From Shewanella chilikensis (GTDB lineage Bacteria; Pseudomonadota; Gammaproteobacteria; Enterobacterales; Shewanellaceae): a stretch of DNA of 64,000 nt. This document shows positions 9,368-22,000 of this stretch, piece after piece. The notes under the pieces were generated by a model. The model searched no databases and was not told the origin of the DNA. It saw only the letters and a program-made list of their open reading frames with translations. Location: NCBI RefSeq assembly GCF_002836945.1, contig NZ_NIJM01000011.1, forward strand, positions 33,324-97,323. Direction: 5' to 3'. Position numbers and translations under genes: made by a program. Numbering within the stretch: the first letter of the stretch is position 1; every line of letters starts with the position of its first letter.

Positions 9368-9907
9368 TTACTTGAGGATCTTGGCCAGATCCTGCTCCAG
9401 AGAGACTTCCGGGCGTTCAACGATACGGCCAATCTCTTTGTCATCCTGAAGTACAATAAAGGTTGGGATCCGCTGGAAGTCATATTGGGCGGCCAAGCCT
9501 TCCGGATCCTGTTTCTGGCGATCTACCCCGATATAACGCACCTGGATATTAGGGTTGGCCACTTGCTCCATGATACGGATAAAGCGCGGTGTTTCTCTGT
9601 GGCAGTCCGGGCACCAGGTGCCTATGATGACGACAATTTCTGTGGCCTTATCGACCGCTTTTATTGGAGCCAAGGCATCTGTCTCTACCTGATAACTCTG
9701 ATAGCCACTGCTGAATTCGGGTAATTCTGTCACCAGTTTCTGTGCTTCGACTGCGCCCGTTAAGATCACTTCCTGTTTCTCCTCGCTGCAGGTGGCGATA
9801 AAGCCTTCCTGTTTGTCTTCGAAACCACAACCGCCATTGGCCATAACCTGGCAACTGAAGAATAACGCGGTGGTGGCGAGTAACGCTTTTACATTCTGGT
9901 GCATCAT
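9368..9907 (-). CDS. Secreted thioredoxin-fold protein (WCPDC)
   Basis: Periplasmic thioredoxin-like protein of 179 residues. It has a signal peptide ending near VMA-N (residue 23), a thioredoxin fold with the redox motif GTWCPDCHRETP at about residue 97, and a cis-proline segment RIPTFIVLQ. WCPDC differs from thioredoxin (WCGPC) and TlpA (WCxPC) and resembles small thiol-disulfide proteins of unassigned partner. Three further cysteines sit in the N-terminal half. Two adjacent ATGs exist; GAGG is 4 bases from the first and 7 from the second, so 9904 is an equally good start. It is a single gene on its strand. Exact role not assignable. Confidence 0.8.
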   Translation of the reverse strand: MMHQNVKALLATTALFFSCQVMANGGCGFEDKQEGFIATCSEEKQEVILTGAVEAQKLVTELPEFSSGYQSYQVETDALAPIKAVDKATEIVVIIGTWCPDCHRETPRFIRIMEQVANPNIQVRYIGVDRQKQDPEGLAAQYDFQRIPTFIVLQDDKEIGRIVERPEVSLEQDLAKILK

Positions 9908-10071
9908 ACTACCTCGGGTGGGGTGACTCCATACCCTGATTCAAACATTGGTGAGGGATATATCAAAGAGACAAACACTATGTATGTTAGCAAGATCACT
10001 AAATAATTTTGATCTGAACAAAGAGGTTTTTCAACCAGGGAGTGGATTCTTGCCGGGAATGGTATAAATAC

Positions 10072-10097
10072 AAAAAAGCCGCCTTGAAGGCGGCTTT
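10072..10097 (-). terminator. Terminator of hemB
   Basis: On the minus strand AAGCCGCCTT pairs with AAGGCGGCTT and runs into six T residues, ten bases after the hemB stop. Confidence 0.9.
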
Positions 10098-10107
10098 GGA
10101 GTTCAAT

Positions 10108-13008
<2,901 letters not shown>

Positions 13009-13016
<8 letters not shown>

Positions 13017-13812
13017 GAATGCTCTCCAGTTTAAAGAAACGCAAGCTGTTGCTAAAGCATTGGCGCGCAAGACTCTCCAGCGACTGACCTCGGATGTCGG
13101 CGACAGCTTGGGCTATGTAAGGCAGATACTTGGGCTCATTGCGGCCGGATTTGGGCTTGGGCCGCATGCTGCGTGGTAGTAGATAGGGACTGTCGGTTTC
13201 CAGTAATAATCTGTTGTCCGGGATTAAGGGGAGAGCGCTGACCAGATCCTGTCCCCGACGTTCGTCACAAACCCAACCTGTTACGCCCAAATACAGATCC
13301 CTGGCAATATAGTCTTCGGCCTGTTTGGGGCCGTCGGTAAAACAGTGCAGCAGCGCCGCCGGCAGGGCTTCCAGATAGTCATCCAGAATAGCCAGAAAAT
13401 CATCATGGGCATCTCGCTGATGCATCAGTACCGGGTATTGCAGTTCTACCGCCAGAGCCAACTGGGCCTCAAAGGCCTGGCGTTGCTGCTGGCGCGGCGA
13501 AAAGTCTCTGTTGTAATCCAGGCCGCATTCCCCTATGGCAACCACGCCCGGTTGTCCGGCCAGTAGCTTCAGTTCTGCGGCGCTCTCCGTTTGCCATTCG
13601 CTGGCATGATGAGGGTGGACACCTGCTGTAGTGTAGACTTTTTGGGGATATTGCCGGCAAACCTGGATGCAGTTTCGGCTTTCATCCAGATGACTGCCAA
13701 TAATGATAAGCGGCGAGACGCCTTCGCCTGCCGCTTCATTGATAACTCGATTGAGATCTTGTTCCAGGTGGCTGCCAATCAAATTGACAGCGATATCCAG
13801 GTATTGATTCAC
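13009..13812 (-). CDS. tatD: TatD family metal-dependent DNase
   Basis: TatD is a cytoplasmic TIM-barrel metallohydrolase with 3'-5' exonuclease activity in E. coli; it is not needed for Tat export. The 267-residue protein has TAGVHPHHAS, the glutamate motif GECGLDYNRDFS, the VLMHQRDA histidine, LLHCFTDG, TGWVCDERRG and the C-terminal LLETDSPYLLPR. The N-terminus MNQYLDIAVNL matches E. coli TatD (MFDIGVNL), where the usual DxH motif is altered. ATG overlaps the upstream stop by 4 bases and its 3' end overlaps the cyclase gene. Confidence 0.93.
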
Positions 13813-14324
13813 TGCAGACGTTTGACCCTGATAGTGCTGTTGCGCCCTTCAGCTCCCAACAGGAATGAGCCTAAGGCGGCTTTTTCGATATAAACCTTCT
13901 GCCCGGATTTCAGGCGGAAATTGCGGCTGTCGGTCTGTTTCCAAACCTGACCGTTATTGAAGCTGATTTTGAGGGCGCCATAGGGGTCTTTCTCGACCTC
14001 GCTGATGGTCAGGAAAATCTTCGCAACTTCATTTTTCTTGCTGGCCTGGATAGTGGATTCCAGGTTATCGGCACCGAAGTCGGCCGCAGGATCGACCTGG
14101 ACACTCTTGGCTACAGGCGCAGCGGCAACCACAGTGGTTACTTCGGCAGGACTAACTTGGGGGGCTTTTACATGAGAGACTTTGGCAGCCAGCTCATCGT
14201 AGCAGATGAGCCGGTCGAGTTTATCAGTTAGGGAGGCACATTGAGCCAACTCCTGCTCGATTCCGGCCTGAGCCTGAAAACAAAGCAGTGCAGCAGTAGA
14301 GGCAGCAATCCAGGTTAAACGCAT
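13809..14324 (-). CDS. Small secreted protein of unknown function between tatC and tatD
   Basis: Not recognised by name. The 171-residue product has a signal peptide ending QAQA-G (about residue 20), then a short Cys motif, CASLTDKLDRLICYDELA, of the kind (C-x-D-xx-RL-x-CYD) seen in several secreted proteins including TagO/VasI-like ones. An Ala/Val/Pro linker (about 50-85) and a C-terminal beta-rich domain (QVWKQTDSRNFRLKSGQKVYIEK) follow. ATG at 14322-14324 has AAGGA at 8 bases; an ATG three codons earlier is too close to that site. Stop overlaps tatD by 4 bases. It is an insert into the standard tatABCD order. Confidence 0.8.
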   Translation of the reverse strand: MRLTWIAASTAALLCFQAQAGIEQELAQCASLTDKLDRLICYDELAAKVSHVKAPQVSPAEVTTVVAAAPVAKSVQVDPAADFGADNLESTIQASKKNEVAKIFLTISEVEKDPYGALKISFNNGQVWKQTDSRNFRLKSGQKVYIEKAALGSFLLGAEGRNSTIRVKRLQ

Positions 14325-14372
14325 GAATATCATCCTTCTTTTATTCTTGTTATTACCCTTGCTGCCTGCTGA

Positions 14373-15128
14373 TTATGCCTGCTTTTCCTCGGTTTCGTCC
14401 TCGTCTGATTCATCCGAAGCCTTGCTGTAAAAACGGGCAGCCAAGAGTCCACCTTCAAACAATAACAGCATTGGCACGGCCAGCATAGTCTGAGAGATGA
14501 CATCTGGCGGTGTCAGCATCATGCCCACCACAAAGGCACCGACAACGATATAGGGGCGTTTGGCTCTTAGGTCTTCCGGAGTAGTGACTCCGGCCCAGCA
14601 CAGCAAAATCACGGCGACCGGGATCTCGAATGCCAAACCAAAGGCAAAGAACAGCTTCAGAATAAAGCTCAGATAACTGCTGATATCGGTCGCGACCTGA
14701 ACCCCTTCCGGAGCCACACTGGTAAAGAAGCCGAATACGACCGGGAACACTACATAGTAGGCAAAGGCAATTCCCAAATAAAACAGCAGAGTACTGCTGA
14801 ATAAGAGCGGAACTACCAGACGTTTTTCATGTTTATATAGTCCGGGCGCGACAAAGGACCAGATCTGAAATAGCACATAGGGCACCGCAATGAAAAAAGA
14901 CAGTACCAGTGTTAGTTTAAAGGGAGCAAAAAACGGCGCGGCCACATCCGTTGCAATCATACTGCCGGTATCCGGCAATGACTGCATCAATGGGATCGCC
15001 ATATAGTGATAGATATCATTGGCCCAGTAAACCAGGGCAATAAACACGATAAGCACACTTGCAATGGCTTTGAGCAGTTTAGTGCGCAGTTCAAGCAAGT
15101 GGCTGATTAATGGCTGCTGTTGCGACAT
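14373..15128 (-). CDS. tatC: Sec-independent protein translocase TatC
   Basis: Polytopic core of the twin-arginine translocase; with TatB it binds the RR signal peptide of folded substrates. The 251-residue protein has six membrane helices and family landmarks: HLLELR near the N-terminus, [35 protein letters not shown], a glutamate in FGLAFEIPV, and LTPPDVISQ. The C-terminal tail is acidic ([10 protein letters not shown]). It is 10 bases downstream of tatB in the same operon. Confidence 0.97.
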   Translation of the reverse strand: MSQQQPLISHLLELRTKLLKAIASVLIVFIALVYWANDIYHYMAIPLMQSLPDTGSMIATDVAAPFFAPFKLTLVLSFFIAVPYVLFQIWSFVAPGLYKHEKRLVVPLLFSSTLLFYLGIAFAYYVVFPVVFGFFTSVAPEGVQVATDISSYLSFILKLFFAFGLAFEIPVAVILLCWAGVTTPEDLRAKRPYIVVGAFVVGMMLTPPDVISQTMLAVPMLLLFEGGLLAARFYSKASDESDEDETEEKQA

Positions 15129-15138
15129 GCGTTACCCA

Positions 15139-15552
<414 letters not shown>

Positions 15553-15798
15553 TTACGCCTGTTCTTTGTCCTTGGACTCAGGCTTCTTATCAGTCGCCTG
15601 TGCTTTTGGGTCTGCCTGAGTGTTCTGTGCAGAAGTGTCCTCTATGGCCTTCTTGTCGTCGTCACTGGACATGGCATTTTTAAATCCCTTAACTGCTCCG
15701 CCGAGGTCGCCGCCCAGTGAACGCAGCTTCTTGGTGCCGAACAGCAGCACTACAATTAACGCGATGATGAGAAGTTGCCAAATACTGATACCACCCAT
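15553..15798 (-). CDS. tatA: Sec-independent protein translocase TatA
   Basis: Pore-forming subunit recruited to TatBC. The 81-residue protein starts [20 protein letters not shown], followed by the FGTKKL hinge, the amphipathic helix ([16 protein letters not shown]) and a hydrophilic Lys/Asp/Gln tail. First gene of tatABC, about 60 AT-rich bases after ubiB; that gap could hold an internal promoter. Confidence 0.96.
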   Translation of the reverse strand: MGGISIWQLLIIALIVVLLFGTKKLRSLGGDLGGAVKGFKNAMSSDDDKKAIEDTSAQNTQADPKAQATDKKPESKDKEQA

Positions 15799-15857
15799 GA
15801 AGGTTTCCTCTTAGATAATCTTGGTTCAATTATGAACCTTTAATTAAAATGTACTAA

Positions 15858-17507
15858 TTAAAATTTCTTAATTTTAGGCCTGGATCGCCATCCAACAAAC
15901 CATAGGATTGCTCCGGCCCCAATACTGACATAGGACGGCCACAGTGTAGCGTCCTGACTGAGTGAAATCGTGCCACAGATCAACAAAATTGCGGATGTGA
16001 TTAACAAATAATTACTTTTGTGTGCTTTTTGCTGGTGCTTAAGATACTTATCCAGCATCTGCTGCTGAGCCCCAAGGAGATTACGCCCCAGCTTCAGATT
16101 GTCATATATCAGCTCCGGAAACTCTGGAAGTTTATCAGACCAGAAGGGCAATTGTGTTTGCACTTTTTTGAACATTGCCTTGGGGCCGACCTGTTCTGCC
16201 ATCCACTGCTCAAGGAAAGGTTTGGCCGTTTGCCACAGATCCAGCTGAGGGTAAAGCTGACGTCCCAAGCCCTCGATATAGAGCAAGGTCTTTTCCAGCA
16301 AGACCAACTGCGGCTGCACCACTATATGAAAGCGGCGCGCGGTGCGAAAAAGTTCCAACAATACATGGCCGAAGGAGATCTCATTCAGCGGCTTGTTGAA
16401 CATAGGTTCACACACCACTTTGACTGCTTGCTCGAAGGCCTGAATATCGGTATCGGCCGAAACCCAACCGGATTCCACATACAGCTGAGCGATACGGCGG
16501 TAATCACGATTGAAGAAGGCAAGGAAGTTTTCTGCCAGATAGCGTTTATCCGTGTCGTTAAGTGTTCCCATAATGCCGCAGTCCAGACCGATATAGAAAG
16601 GATCTTCCGGGTGCTCGCGGGAAATAAAGATGTTGCCCGGGTGCATGTCGGCGTGGAAAAAATTATCGCGAAAGACCTGGGTAAAGAAGAGTTCCACCCC
16701 ACGCTCGGCCAACAGCTTGAGGTTGGTGCCCTGTGCCTTGAGCGCTGCTATATCAGATACAGGGATCCCCTCGATGCGCTCCATCACCATCATCCTTGGA
16801 TAGCAAAGCTCTTCATAGACATAGGGAATATAGAGGGCGTTGGAGTCGATAAAATTGTTGCGCAGCTTGACCGTATTGAGCGCTTCCAGTTTAAGGTTGA
16901 GCTCCCCCAAAATGGTAGTGCGGTAGTCTTCCACCACTTCGGCCGGGCGCAGGCGGTTATCCGGGCCGAGAATGGTTCCCAGCAGCTTGGCACTCTGGCT
17001 CATCAACTGCAAGTCGGCGAGAATGTTTTGCTCTACATTGGGGCGTAATACCTTGAGGACTACAGGCTTACCGTTGGACTTGAGCGTTGCCGTGTGCACT
17101 TGGGAAATAGACGCCGAGGCCAGCGGGGTATCGTCAAAATCGTCAAACAGGGTTTCTATGGGGGCCTTGAGCTCGGCCTCAATGGCTTGCCGCGCCAACT
17201 TGGAGTCAAATGGCGGGACTCTGTCCTGCAACATGGCCAATTCATGGGCCCATTCATCACTGAGCAGATCGCGACGGGTGGAGAGCATTTGGCCGAACTT
17301 GATATAAACCGGCCCCAACTCTTGCATCGCCAGTTTCAGCCGTTCACCGCCTGCCTTGGATTTATGTTTGTTGTGTAGCCAAAATAGACTGCGACGCCAG
17401 AGTTTGAAGTACCAAGGGGTCAACTTTTTCGGCAACAGCTCATCCAAACCATAATGCAGGGCAATGCTGATAACCTGATATCCTCTCTTGATACTGGCGA
17501 AACTCAT
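15858..17507 (-). CDS. ubiB: Ubiquinone biosynthesis regulatory kinase-like protein UbiB
   Basis: Member of the UbiB/ADCK atypical kinase-like family, needed for ubiquinone synthesis, probably as an ATPase that helps extract lipid intermediates. The 549-residue protein has the KxGQ motif ([16 protein letters not shown]), the invariant [11 protein letters not shown] lysine, [12 protein letters not shown] as catalytic loop, and [10 protein letters not shown] as the metal-binding DFG equivalent. Two hydrophobic helices close the C-terminus ([19 protein letters not shown] and the next). Its ATG overlaps the ubiJ stop by 4 bases. Confidence 0.96.
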   Translation of the reverse strand: MSFASIKRGYQVISIALHYGLDELLPKKLTPWYFKLWRRSLFWLHNKHKSKAGGERLKLAMQELGPVYIKFGQMLSTRRDLLSDEWAHELAMLQDRVPPFDSKLARQAIEAELKAPIETLFDDFDDTPLASASISQVHTATLKSNGKPVVLKVLRPNVEQNILADLQLMSQSAKLLGTILGPDNRLRPAEVVEDYRTTILGELNLKLEALNTVKLRNNFIDSNALYIPYVYEELCYPRMMVMERIEGIPVSDIAALKAQGTNLKLLAERGVELFFTQVFRDNFFHADMHPGNIFISREHPEDPFYIGLDCGIMGTLNDTDKRYLAENFLAFFNRDYRRIAQLYVESGWVSADTDIQAFEQAVKVVCEPMFNKPLNEISFGHVLLELFRTARRFHIVVQPQLVLLEKTLLYIEGLGRQLYPQLDLWQTAKPFLEQWMAEQVGPKAMFKKVQTQLPFWSDKLPEFPELIYDNLKLGRNLLGAQQQMLDKYLKHQQKAHKSNYLLITSAILLICGTISLSQDATLWPSYVSIGAGAILWFVGWRSRPKIKKF

Positions 17508-18136
17508 GGGCTTTTCTTGTCCTTCAAATTGGCGAGTCGTTGTTCTAAGGCGTCCGTGGCGGTCGCAAGCTCGTCAATTTTGTCGCAATGGTGAATAAAT
17601 TCAAGCCGATGAGGGGCTAATTTATACTCTTCGGTGGTTAATTGCGCCAGATGGGACTGGGTCTTGTTAAACACCCGGCTTAAATCTGCCCTGGCTCGCT
17701 CCAGACCGCTCAATAGTATATGCGTCGGGGCATCACCCAGATAACGGGACAAAGGCTCGGCAAAGTCGAATCTGACCTGTTGCAGGAAATGGCTGAATGT
17801 TTGCAACAGAGAGAGTTCACCTTCGATGACCAGCTTATCTTGCTTGATAAGCTCGGTGAGACTCTCGCCTTCGCCCAGGCGATAGAGAGTGGTGGCATCG
17901 GCCTTGACGGTTACCGCCACCTCGCCTTCATAGTTGGAAAGCACCTGAATTTTTTTGGCAAACACTAAATAAAGCGGCCAATTCAGTTGACTGAGCTGCA
18001 GACACAGGACTTTACCGTGCAGCGATTTCAACCGGGCATATTCGCCCTCGGCTTGGTCGGTGACTTTCTCTAGCGCCATCTCCAGAGCGGCGCAGCACAG
18101 CAGCCGCCACTGTGATGTCAGGCTCAGTTCATTCAT
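17504..18136 (-). CDS. ubiJ: Ubiquinone biosynthesis accessory factor UbiJ (SCP2 domain)
   Basis: UbiJ binds ubiquinone intermediates through an SCP2 lipid-binding domain and forms part of the soluble Ubi complex with UbiK and others in E. coli. The 210-residue protein shows the SCP2-like N-terminal half ([38 protein letters not shown]) and a helical C-terminal half ending in a coiled coil ([18 protein letters not shown]). Position between ubiE and ubiB and the one-base gap to the ubiE stop support the call. Confidence 0.92.
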   Translation of the reverse strand: MNELSLTSQWRLLCCAALEMALEKVTDQAEGEYARLKSLHGKVLCLQLSQLNWPLYLVFAKKIQVLSNYEGEVAVTVKADATTLYRLGEGESLTELIKQDKLVIEGELSLLQTFSHFLQQVRFDFAEPLSRYLGDAPTHILLSGLERARADLSRVFNKTQSHLAQLTTEEYKLAPHRLEFIHHCDKIDELATATDALEQRLANLKDKKSP

Positions 18137-18137
18137 C

Positions 18138-18893
18138 TCAGAACTTATAGCCTCGATGCAGAGCGACTACGCCGTCGGTCATATTGATGTAATCCACCTG
18201 CTCCAGGCCGGCGTCCAGCATCATCTGCTTCAGGGTTTCCTGATCCGGGTGCATACGGATGGACTCGGCCAGATATTCGTAGCTGTCGGCGTCTTTGGCA
18301 ACCAACTGACCCATCTTGGGCAGGATCTTGAACGAATACAGATCATAGGCCTTGCGCATGATCTCATGCTGTGGCTTGGAGAACTCCAATACCAACAATT
18401 TACCGCCAGGCTTGAGCACTCGTTGCATTGAGCGCAGCGCCGCATCTTTGTCGGTCACATTACGCAGGCCAAAGGCGATGGTGATGATATCGAAGTGATT
18501 GTCCGGGAAGGGCAGCGCTTCGGCGTTGGCCTGTACATAACTGACGTTGCCCACTATGCCCTTGTCGCGCAGCTTGCTGCGGCCAACTTTGAGCATGGAA
18601 TCATTGATATCCGCCAGAATAACTTGGCCTTTTTCGCCCACCAGGTGCGAGAATTTTGCGGTCAAATCACCGGTGCCTCCGGCCAGATCCAATACCTTCA
18701 TTCCCGGACGGGCACCGGCGCACTCTATGGTGAAGCGTTTCCAGAATCTATGGATACCAAAGGAAGCGACATCGTTCATGATGTCGTATTTAGCGGCAAC
18801 GGAATGGAAGACTCCGGCTACCAGGTCGGCCTTTTTTTCAGCTTCGACAGTTTTATACCCGAAATGTGTACTCTTTGGTGAGCCTTCAGACAT
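18138..18893 (-). CDS. ubiE: Demethylmenaquinone/2-methoxy-6-polyprenyl-benzoquinol methyltransferase
   Basis: SAM-dependent C-methyltransferase acting in both ubiquinone and menaquinone synthesis. The 251-residue protein has the SAM loop [12 protein letters not shown], the UbiE signature [19 protein letters not shown], the D/E acidic motif [10 protein letters not shown], and the second signature [14 protein letters not shown]. Length matches E. coli UbiE (251). First gene of the ubiE-J-B-tat cluster; divergent intergenic DNA upstream should hold its promoter. Confidence 0.97.
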   Translation of the reverse strand: MSEGSPKSTHFGYKTVEAEKKADLVAGVFHSVAAKYDIMNDVASFGIHRFWKRFTIECAGARPGMKVLDLAGGTGDLTAKFSHLVGEKGQVILADINDSMLKVGRSKLRDKGIVGNVSYVQANAEALPFPDNHFDIITIAFGLRNVTDKDAALRSMQRVLKPGGKLLVLEFSKPQHEIMRKAYDLYSFKILPKMGQLVAKDADSYEYLAESIRMHPDQETLKQMMLDAGLEQVDYINMTDGVVALHRGYKF

Positions 18894-19058
18894 CAGTGTA
18901 TTCCTATGACTAACTTGTATTGCCGCGAGTGTAAGCTATTGGTGCGGCTTGCTGAATCTTTGCGCGGCCAAGCTGTGATCGCCGCAGTAAAAAACGCTGT
19001 TGGCCCCGTGGCCAGACTGCGCATTAGACCACAATATCTGCCGGGGGTGAATAGCCTC

Positions 19059-19086
19059 AGCCGCCATAGCATTCCCTATTGCGGCT
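19059..19086. repeat. Inverted repeat downstream of the arginase-family gene
   Basis: AGCCGCCATAG (19059-19069) and CTATTGCGGCT (19076-19086) pair with one mismatch. No T-run follows on either strand. It could end transcription of the minus-strand gene starting at 20186, but this is weak. Confidence 0.35.
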
Positions 19087-19163
19087 GAACTTCGCTGAGC
19101 CGTCCTGCCTATTTGAGCACGGGCAAGCTTGGCGGTGCTAAAGCGAAAAGAGTGTGGCAGTGT

Positions 19164-20186
19164 TCAGACCTGTTTGGCCTGTAGGTAGGCGTAAATCAGT
19201 TCGGCAAGGCACTGACCCACGGCCTTGTAGCCGGCGGCTAAACCTGCATCGTGGCATGCCGGGGCGCCTTCGGCCAGATGCAGATAGACACTAGAGGTGT
19301 GGCGCGCCATATGGCTGACATAATGCGCCGCATCCAACAATGGAATACCGGCAACCGTAGAGGCACTGGAGGGCATCTGGGATATGGCATCCAGATCCAG
19401 CTCTATGGCGACCGGCAGCCCCGTATGGCGCAGCTGGCGGGCAATGTCATTCAGAGCCTGTTCTAAGCTCAGCTCGCGACGTACCCAAATTTGCTGCAGG
19501 CTGTGCCAGCTGCCACCAAATGCCGAAAGTTGCTCCAGGTTGGCTTCACTGTTTTTCAGTTCATGCAGCCCGAGCACGTGATAATGCCCCAGAGAGCCGT
19601 TAGCTGCAGCATAGCTGAAACCGTTGCCACTGTGGCGGCCTTCTCGCAACCTGAAGTCTGAATGAGGGTCCAGGTTGACCGCTGCCAGCGGCTTGGATAA
19701 CGCCGCCCGGGCGGCGCTAAGTATGCCAAAAGCGTTGTTGTGGCCACCGCCGATGACGATGGGCTCAAGTCCGGCGGCAAAAACCGGAGTCAGGGCTTCG
19801 ATGACCTGCTGATCCAGCGACTCCACCTCTTGTCTGAGTTGCTGGCAATTATTGGCGGCATTGACAACCGGGGTGATCTCCCCCAGCAGCAGGCATTCTT
19901 CACCACTGAGAAAGCGGTTAGACTGCAGATTGAGCAGTGCCGGCAACATGGCGTCAAAGGCCTGGTTGGCGCCGCCTTGTCCCAGATTTGCTCTGGGCCC
20001 AAGATCTTCCTTGATACCTATGATGGCAAAACGGGCGCCTGCGGCTTTGGCCTGAGTCAGCGCATCCATATAGCTCGCCGCGCCTGGCAGCAGGCGCACT
20101 TTCTGACCCAGACGGGTTTCACCTTCTCTTGGGCTGAAAGATTGGGCCAGCTTGGCTTGCGTGATGGGGGAGAGCGGCAGTTCCAT
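19164..20186 (-). CDS. Arginase/agmatinase/formimidoylglutamase superfamily hydrolase
   Basis: Mn-dependent ureohydrolase-fold enzyme; formimidoylglutamase (HutG) is the most likely annotation, but no hut genes are nearby, so the substrate is open. All six metal ligands of the family are visible in the 340-residue protein: His in VIGGGHNNAFG, the D-x-H-x-D set in NLDPHSDFRLREG (Pro replaces the usual Ala), and D-x-D in AIELDLDAISQMPS. The start at 20186 (MELPLSP) has AAAGGGA upstream; nine earlier codons were dropped. It lies alone, between a terminator upstream and ubiE downstream on the same strand, about 270 bases away. Confidence 0.82.
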   Translation of the reverse strand: MELPLSPITQAKLAQSFSPREGETRLGQKVRLLPGAASYMDALTQAKAAGARFAIIGIKEDLGPRANLGQGGANQAFDAMLPALLNLQSNRFLSGEECLLLGEITPVVNAANNCQQLRQEVESLDQQVIEALTPVFAAGLEPIVIGGGHNNAFGILSAARAALSKPLAAVNLDPHSDFRLREGRHSGNGFSYAAANGSLGHYHVLGLHELKNSEANLEQLSAFGGSWHSLQQIWVRRELSLEQALNDIARQLRHTGLPVAIELDLDAISQMPSSASTVAGIPLLDAAHYVSHMARHTSSVYLHLAEGAPACHDAGLAAGYKAVGQCLAELIYAYLQAKQV

Positions 20187-20253
20187 AGAGTATCCCTTTC
20201 TCTGACGGGGCAAGAATAGCCTCTATTCTGGCTGAGGCTGAGCAAAAGGCAAC

Positions 20254-20278
20254 AAAAAAGCCGGCAGAAGCCGGCTTT
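20254..20278 (-). terminator. Terminator of rraA
   Basis: On the minus strand AAAGCCGGCTT and GCCGGCTTTTTT form a GC-rich stem running into a T-tract, 17 bases after the rraA stop. Confidence 0.88.
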
Positions 20279-20294
20279 GGTTCAACAGTGAATA

Positions 20295-20780
20295 TCAGTC
20301 GATATCCAAGGGTTCTGGAGATAGAATTACCCCTGTGTTATCGGCGTAGATATGATCGCCTGGAAGGAAGGTAACACCACCGAAGTTCACTGGGATGTCC
20401 ACTTCACCAATGGCATTGCCATCGGCACCAACAGGAATGGAGGCCAGAGCCTGGATACCTATATCCAGCTCTTCGAGGGCATCGACATCGCGCACGCTAC
20501 CGTAAACGATAATGCCTTCCCAGTTGTTGTTGACTGCAACCTCGGCAATCGAGGCATCGATCAGCGCTCGGCGCAGAGAACCACCGCCGTCTACCAGCAG
20601 AACCTTTCCTTCGCCATCGTCCTGCAATACATCGAGAATGAGGCCGTTGTCTTCGAAACACTTGATGGTGCTAATGGAGCCGCCAAATGAACTACAACCG
20701 CCGTAGTTGCTGAACATAGGCTCGACGACATCGACAACATCCAAGTACATGTCACAAAGTTCTGAGGTGTTGTATTCCAT
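20295..20780 (-). CDS. rraA: Ribonuclease E activity regulator RraA
   Basis: RraA is a trimeric ring protein that binds RNase E and inhibits mRNA decay in E. coli. The 161-residue protein matches it closely: [14 protein letters not shown] at the start, [51 protein letters not shown], and the closing [23 protein letters not shown] at 20780 has AGGAG at 8 bases; an 8-codon upstream extension is not homologous. Single gene with its own terminator. Confidence 0.95.
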   Translation of the reverse strand: MEYNTSELCDMYLDVVDVVEPMFSNYGGCSSFGGSISTIKCFEDNGLILDVLQDDGEGKVLLVDGGGSLRRALIDASIAEVAVNNNWEGIIVYGSVRDVDALEELDIGIQALASIPVGADGNAIGEVDIPVNFGGVTFLPGDHIYADNTGVILSPEPLDID

Positions 20781-20989
20781 ATTTACACTCCTGTTGAACC
20801 GCAAGGTCTGACAAGACCGCGGGATAACGCACTAAGTGCCAGTATATAAGGGATTCTTGAAAAGAAAAGTGTTATCAATCACGGTATTGCTGGATTTTCT
20901 TTTTGTTAACATTTGTGTGGTAATATTTCGTGGCTAGTGTATAAATGTGCACCATTTTTTGATGTGAGTCATTAAATAACGTATTTTTA

Positions 20990-21019
20990 TTACAAATGTG
21001 CTGTGGCTTTTGTTAATAT
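20990..21019 (+). promoter_or_regulatory. Candidate promoter of the YgjV-like gene; rest of gap featureless
   Basis: TTACAA (20990-20995), an 18-base spacer and TAATAT (21014-21019). A start near 21026 would give an RNA leader of about 90 bases that contains the structured element at 21058-21112. The rest of the 334-base gap from 20781 is AT-rich with nothing else I can name. Confidence 0.45.
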
Positions 21020-21057
21020 AAGTACCATCCAAACTTACTTAACTTTAACCTGCTTTA

Positions 21058-21112
21058 GGGGCACGGATCCCCCGTCAGGCTTATGGACGGCAGAGGGCCT
21101 GAACGAGGTGCC
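21058..21112 (+). promoter_or_regulatory. Possible structured 5' leader (pseudoknot) next to the ribosome binding site
   Basis: Three complementary segments nest in 55 bases. GGCAC (21060-21064) pairs with GTGCC (21108-21112), which would hide the GAGGTG ribosome binding site. CCGTC (21072-21076) pairs with GACGG (21086-21090). AGGC in that hairpin's loop (21077-21080) can pair with GCCT (21097-21100), making an H-type pseudoknot. I do not recognise it as a known riboswitch class. The pairing is hand-drawn and could be chance in this GC-rich stretch. Confidence 0.4.
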
Positions 21113-21114
21113 TT

Positions 21115-21357
21115 ATGGAAGCTCTTAACACAATTGAAATCATTGGCTATTTTGCCTCCATCATGGTGGCCATTTCTCTGATGATGAAGGATATTATCTG
21201 GCTCCGTTGGATCAACTTTACCGGTTGTACCCTGTTCGTGATTTACGGTGCGGCCATTTCTGCCTGGCCGGTAGCGGGAATGAACGCCTTTGTGGCTTGT
21301 ATCAACGTTTATCATTTGATCAAAATCTATCGTGGCCGGGCGGCAATCACTGCCTGA
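21115..21357 (+). CDS. Small YgjV-like inner membrane protein
   Basis: An 80-residue, three-helix membrane protein (about 8-26, 30-50, 53-70) resembling the YgjV family; its size and triple-helix layout also recall half-transporters of the SemiSWEET type, but substrate and function are unknown. Visible features are GYFASIMVAISLMMKD, a charged turn, LRWINFTGCTLFVIYG, and a final INVYHLIKIYRGR. ATG has GAGGTG 4 bases upstream, lying inside a possible structured leader. Single gene; PAP2 gene follows 121 bases later. Confidence 0.75.
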   Translation: MEALNTIEIIGYFASIMVAISLMMKDIIWLRWINFTGCTLFVIYGAAISAWPVAGMNAFVACINVYHLIKIYRGRAAITA

Positions 21358-21372
21358 TGTCATAAAAGCTTA

Positions 21373-21391
21373 GGGCAGGTGTCACCTGCCC
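21373..21391 (+). terminator. Weak hairpin after the YgjV-like gene
   Basis: GGGCAGG (21373-21379) and CCTGCCC (21385-21391) around a 5-base loop, 15 bases past the stop. There is no T-run, so termination is uncertain. Confidence 0.4.
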
Positions 21392-21478
21392 GTCACACCC
21401 CTTGACTAGGCTCTTTACTGCTACACAGATTGGAGCCCTTGCCCCGGCTCCTTACTGTCCACAGAAGGAGCCTCAGCC

Positions 21479-21991
21479 ATGTTTACATACCTCGCTGAAC
21501 TCGATCTTCGAACCTTTCGCGCGCTGACACAATTTGGCCGCAAACATGATCTGGAAGCCTGTGCCCTCAAGTTTTCTGCATCGGGTAATGGCCCGCTTTA
21601 CCTGTGTCTGGCGCTGCTCATGTTATTGGAGCAGGATGGGCCGCGTTTTTTCGCCTTGTTGCTGTTGGCGTACGCTGTGGAATTGCCTTTGTATCTGCTG
21701 CTGAAAAATGCCATTCGCCGTAAACGCCCATGTCATCAGGTTCTGGTGGGCTTCAGGGCCAGCTTTGAGCCCTCTGACAAATTCAGTCTGCCGTCCGGCC
21801 ATACGGCGGGTGCCTTCGTGTTCGCCAGTGCGGTATGGCAAATTTACCCACAGCTGGCAGTGCCGGTATTTATCTGGGCTGCTTTGGTTGGGGTTTCCAG
21901 GGTGTTTCTCGGCGTTCACTACCCTCTCGACATCCTGGCGGGTGCCCTTTTGGGCTGCAGTGCCACTCTCATAGCAGTAGTTTGGATATAA
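21479..21991 (+). CDS. PAP2-family phosphatase
   Basis: Membrane phosphatase of the type-2 phosphatidic acid phosphatase superfamily; such proteins remove phosphate from lipid phosphates such as undecaprenyl pyrophosphate or phosphatidylglycerol phosphate. The 170-residue protein has all three signature parts: KNAIRRKRPC (K-x6-RP), LPSGHTAGAF (PSGH with catalytic His), and SRVFLGVHYPLDILAG (SR-x5-H-x3-D). Several membrane helices surround them. The glycosyltransferase gene starts 9 bases later, so they form a pair. Exact lipid unknown. Confidence 0.88.
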   Translation: MFTYLAELDLRTFRALTQFGRKHDLEACALKFSASGNGPLYLCLALLMLLEQDGPRFFALLLLAYAVELPLYLLLKNAIRRKRPCHQVLVGFRASFEPSDKFSLPSGHTAGAFVFASAVWQIYPQLAVPVFIWAALVGVSRVFLGVHYPLDILAGALLGCSATLIAVVWI

Positions 21992-22000
21992 GGACTATCA

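Noticed and set aside
18906..19088. 60-codon plus-strand open frame between ubiE and the arginase-family gene
   Set aside because: No homology recognised, no good ribosome site, and it ends in an inverted repeat.
20941..20990. CRP-type site (TGTGA) before the YgjV-like gene
   Set aside because: Only one half-site fits; the other half is absent.
21058..21112. Identification of the leader as a guanidine-III riboswitch because of shared short strings
   Set aside because: Segments occur in a different order and include a plain ribosome binding site; similarity is probably chance.
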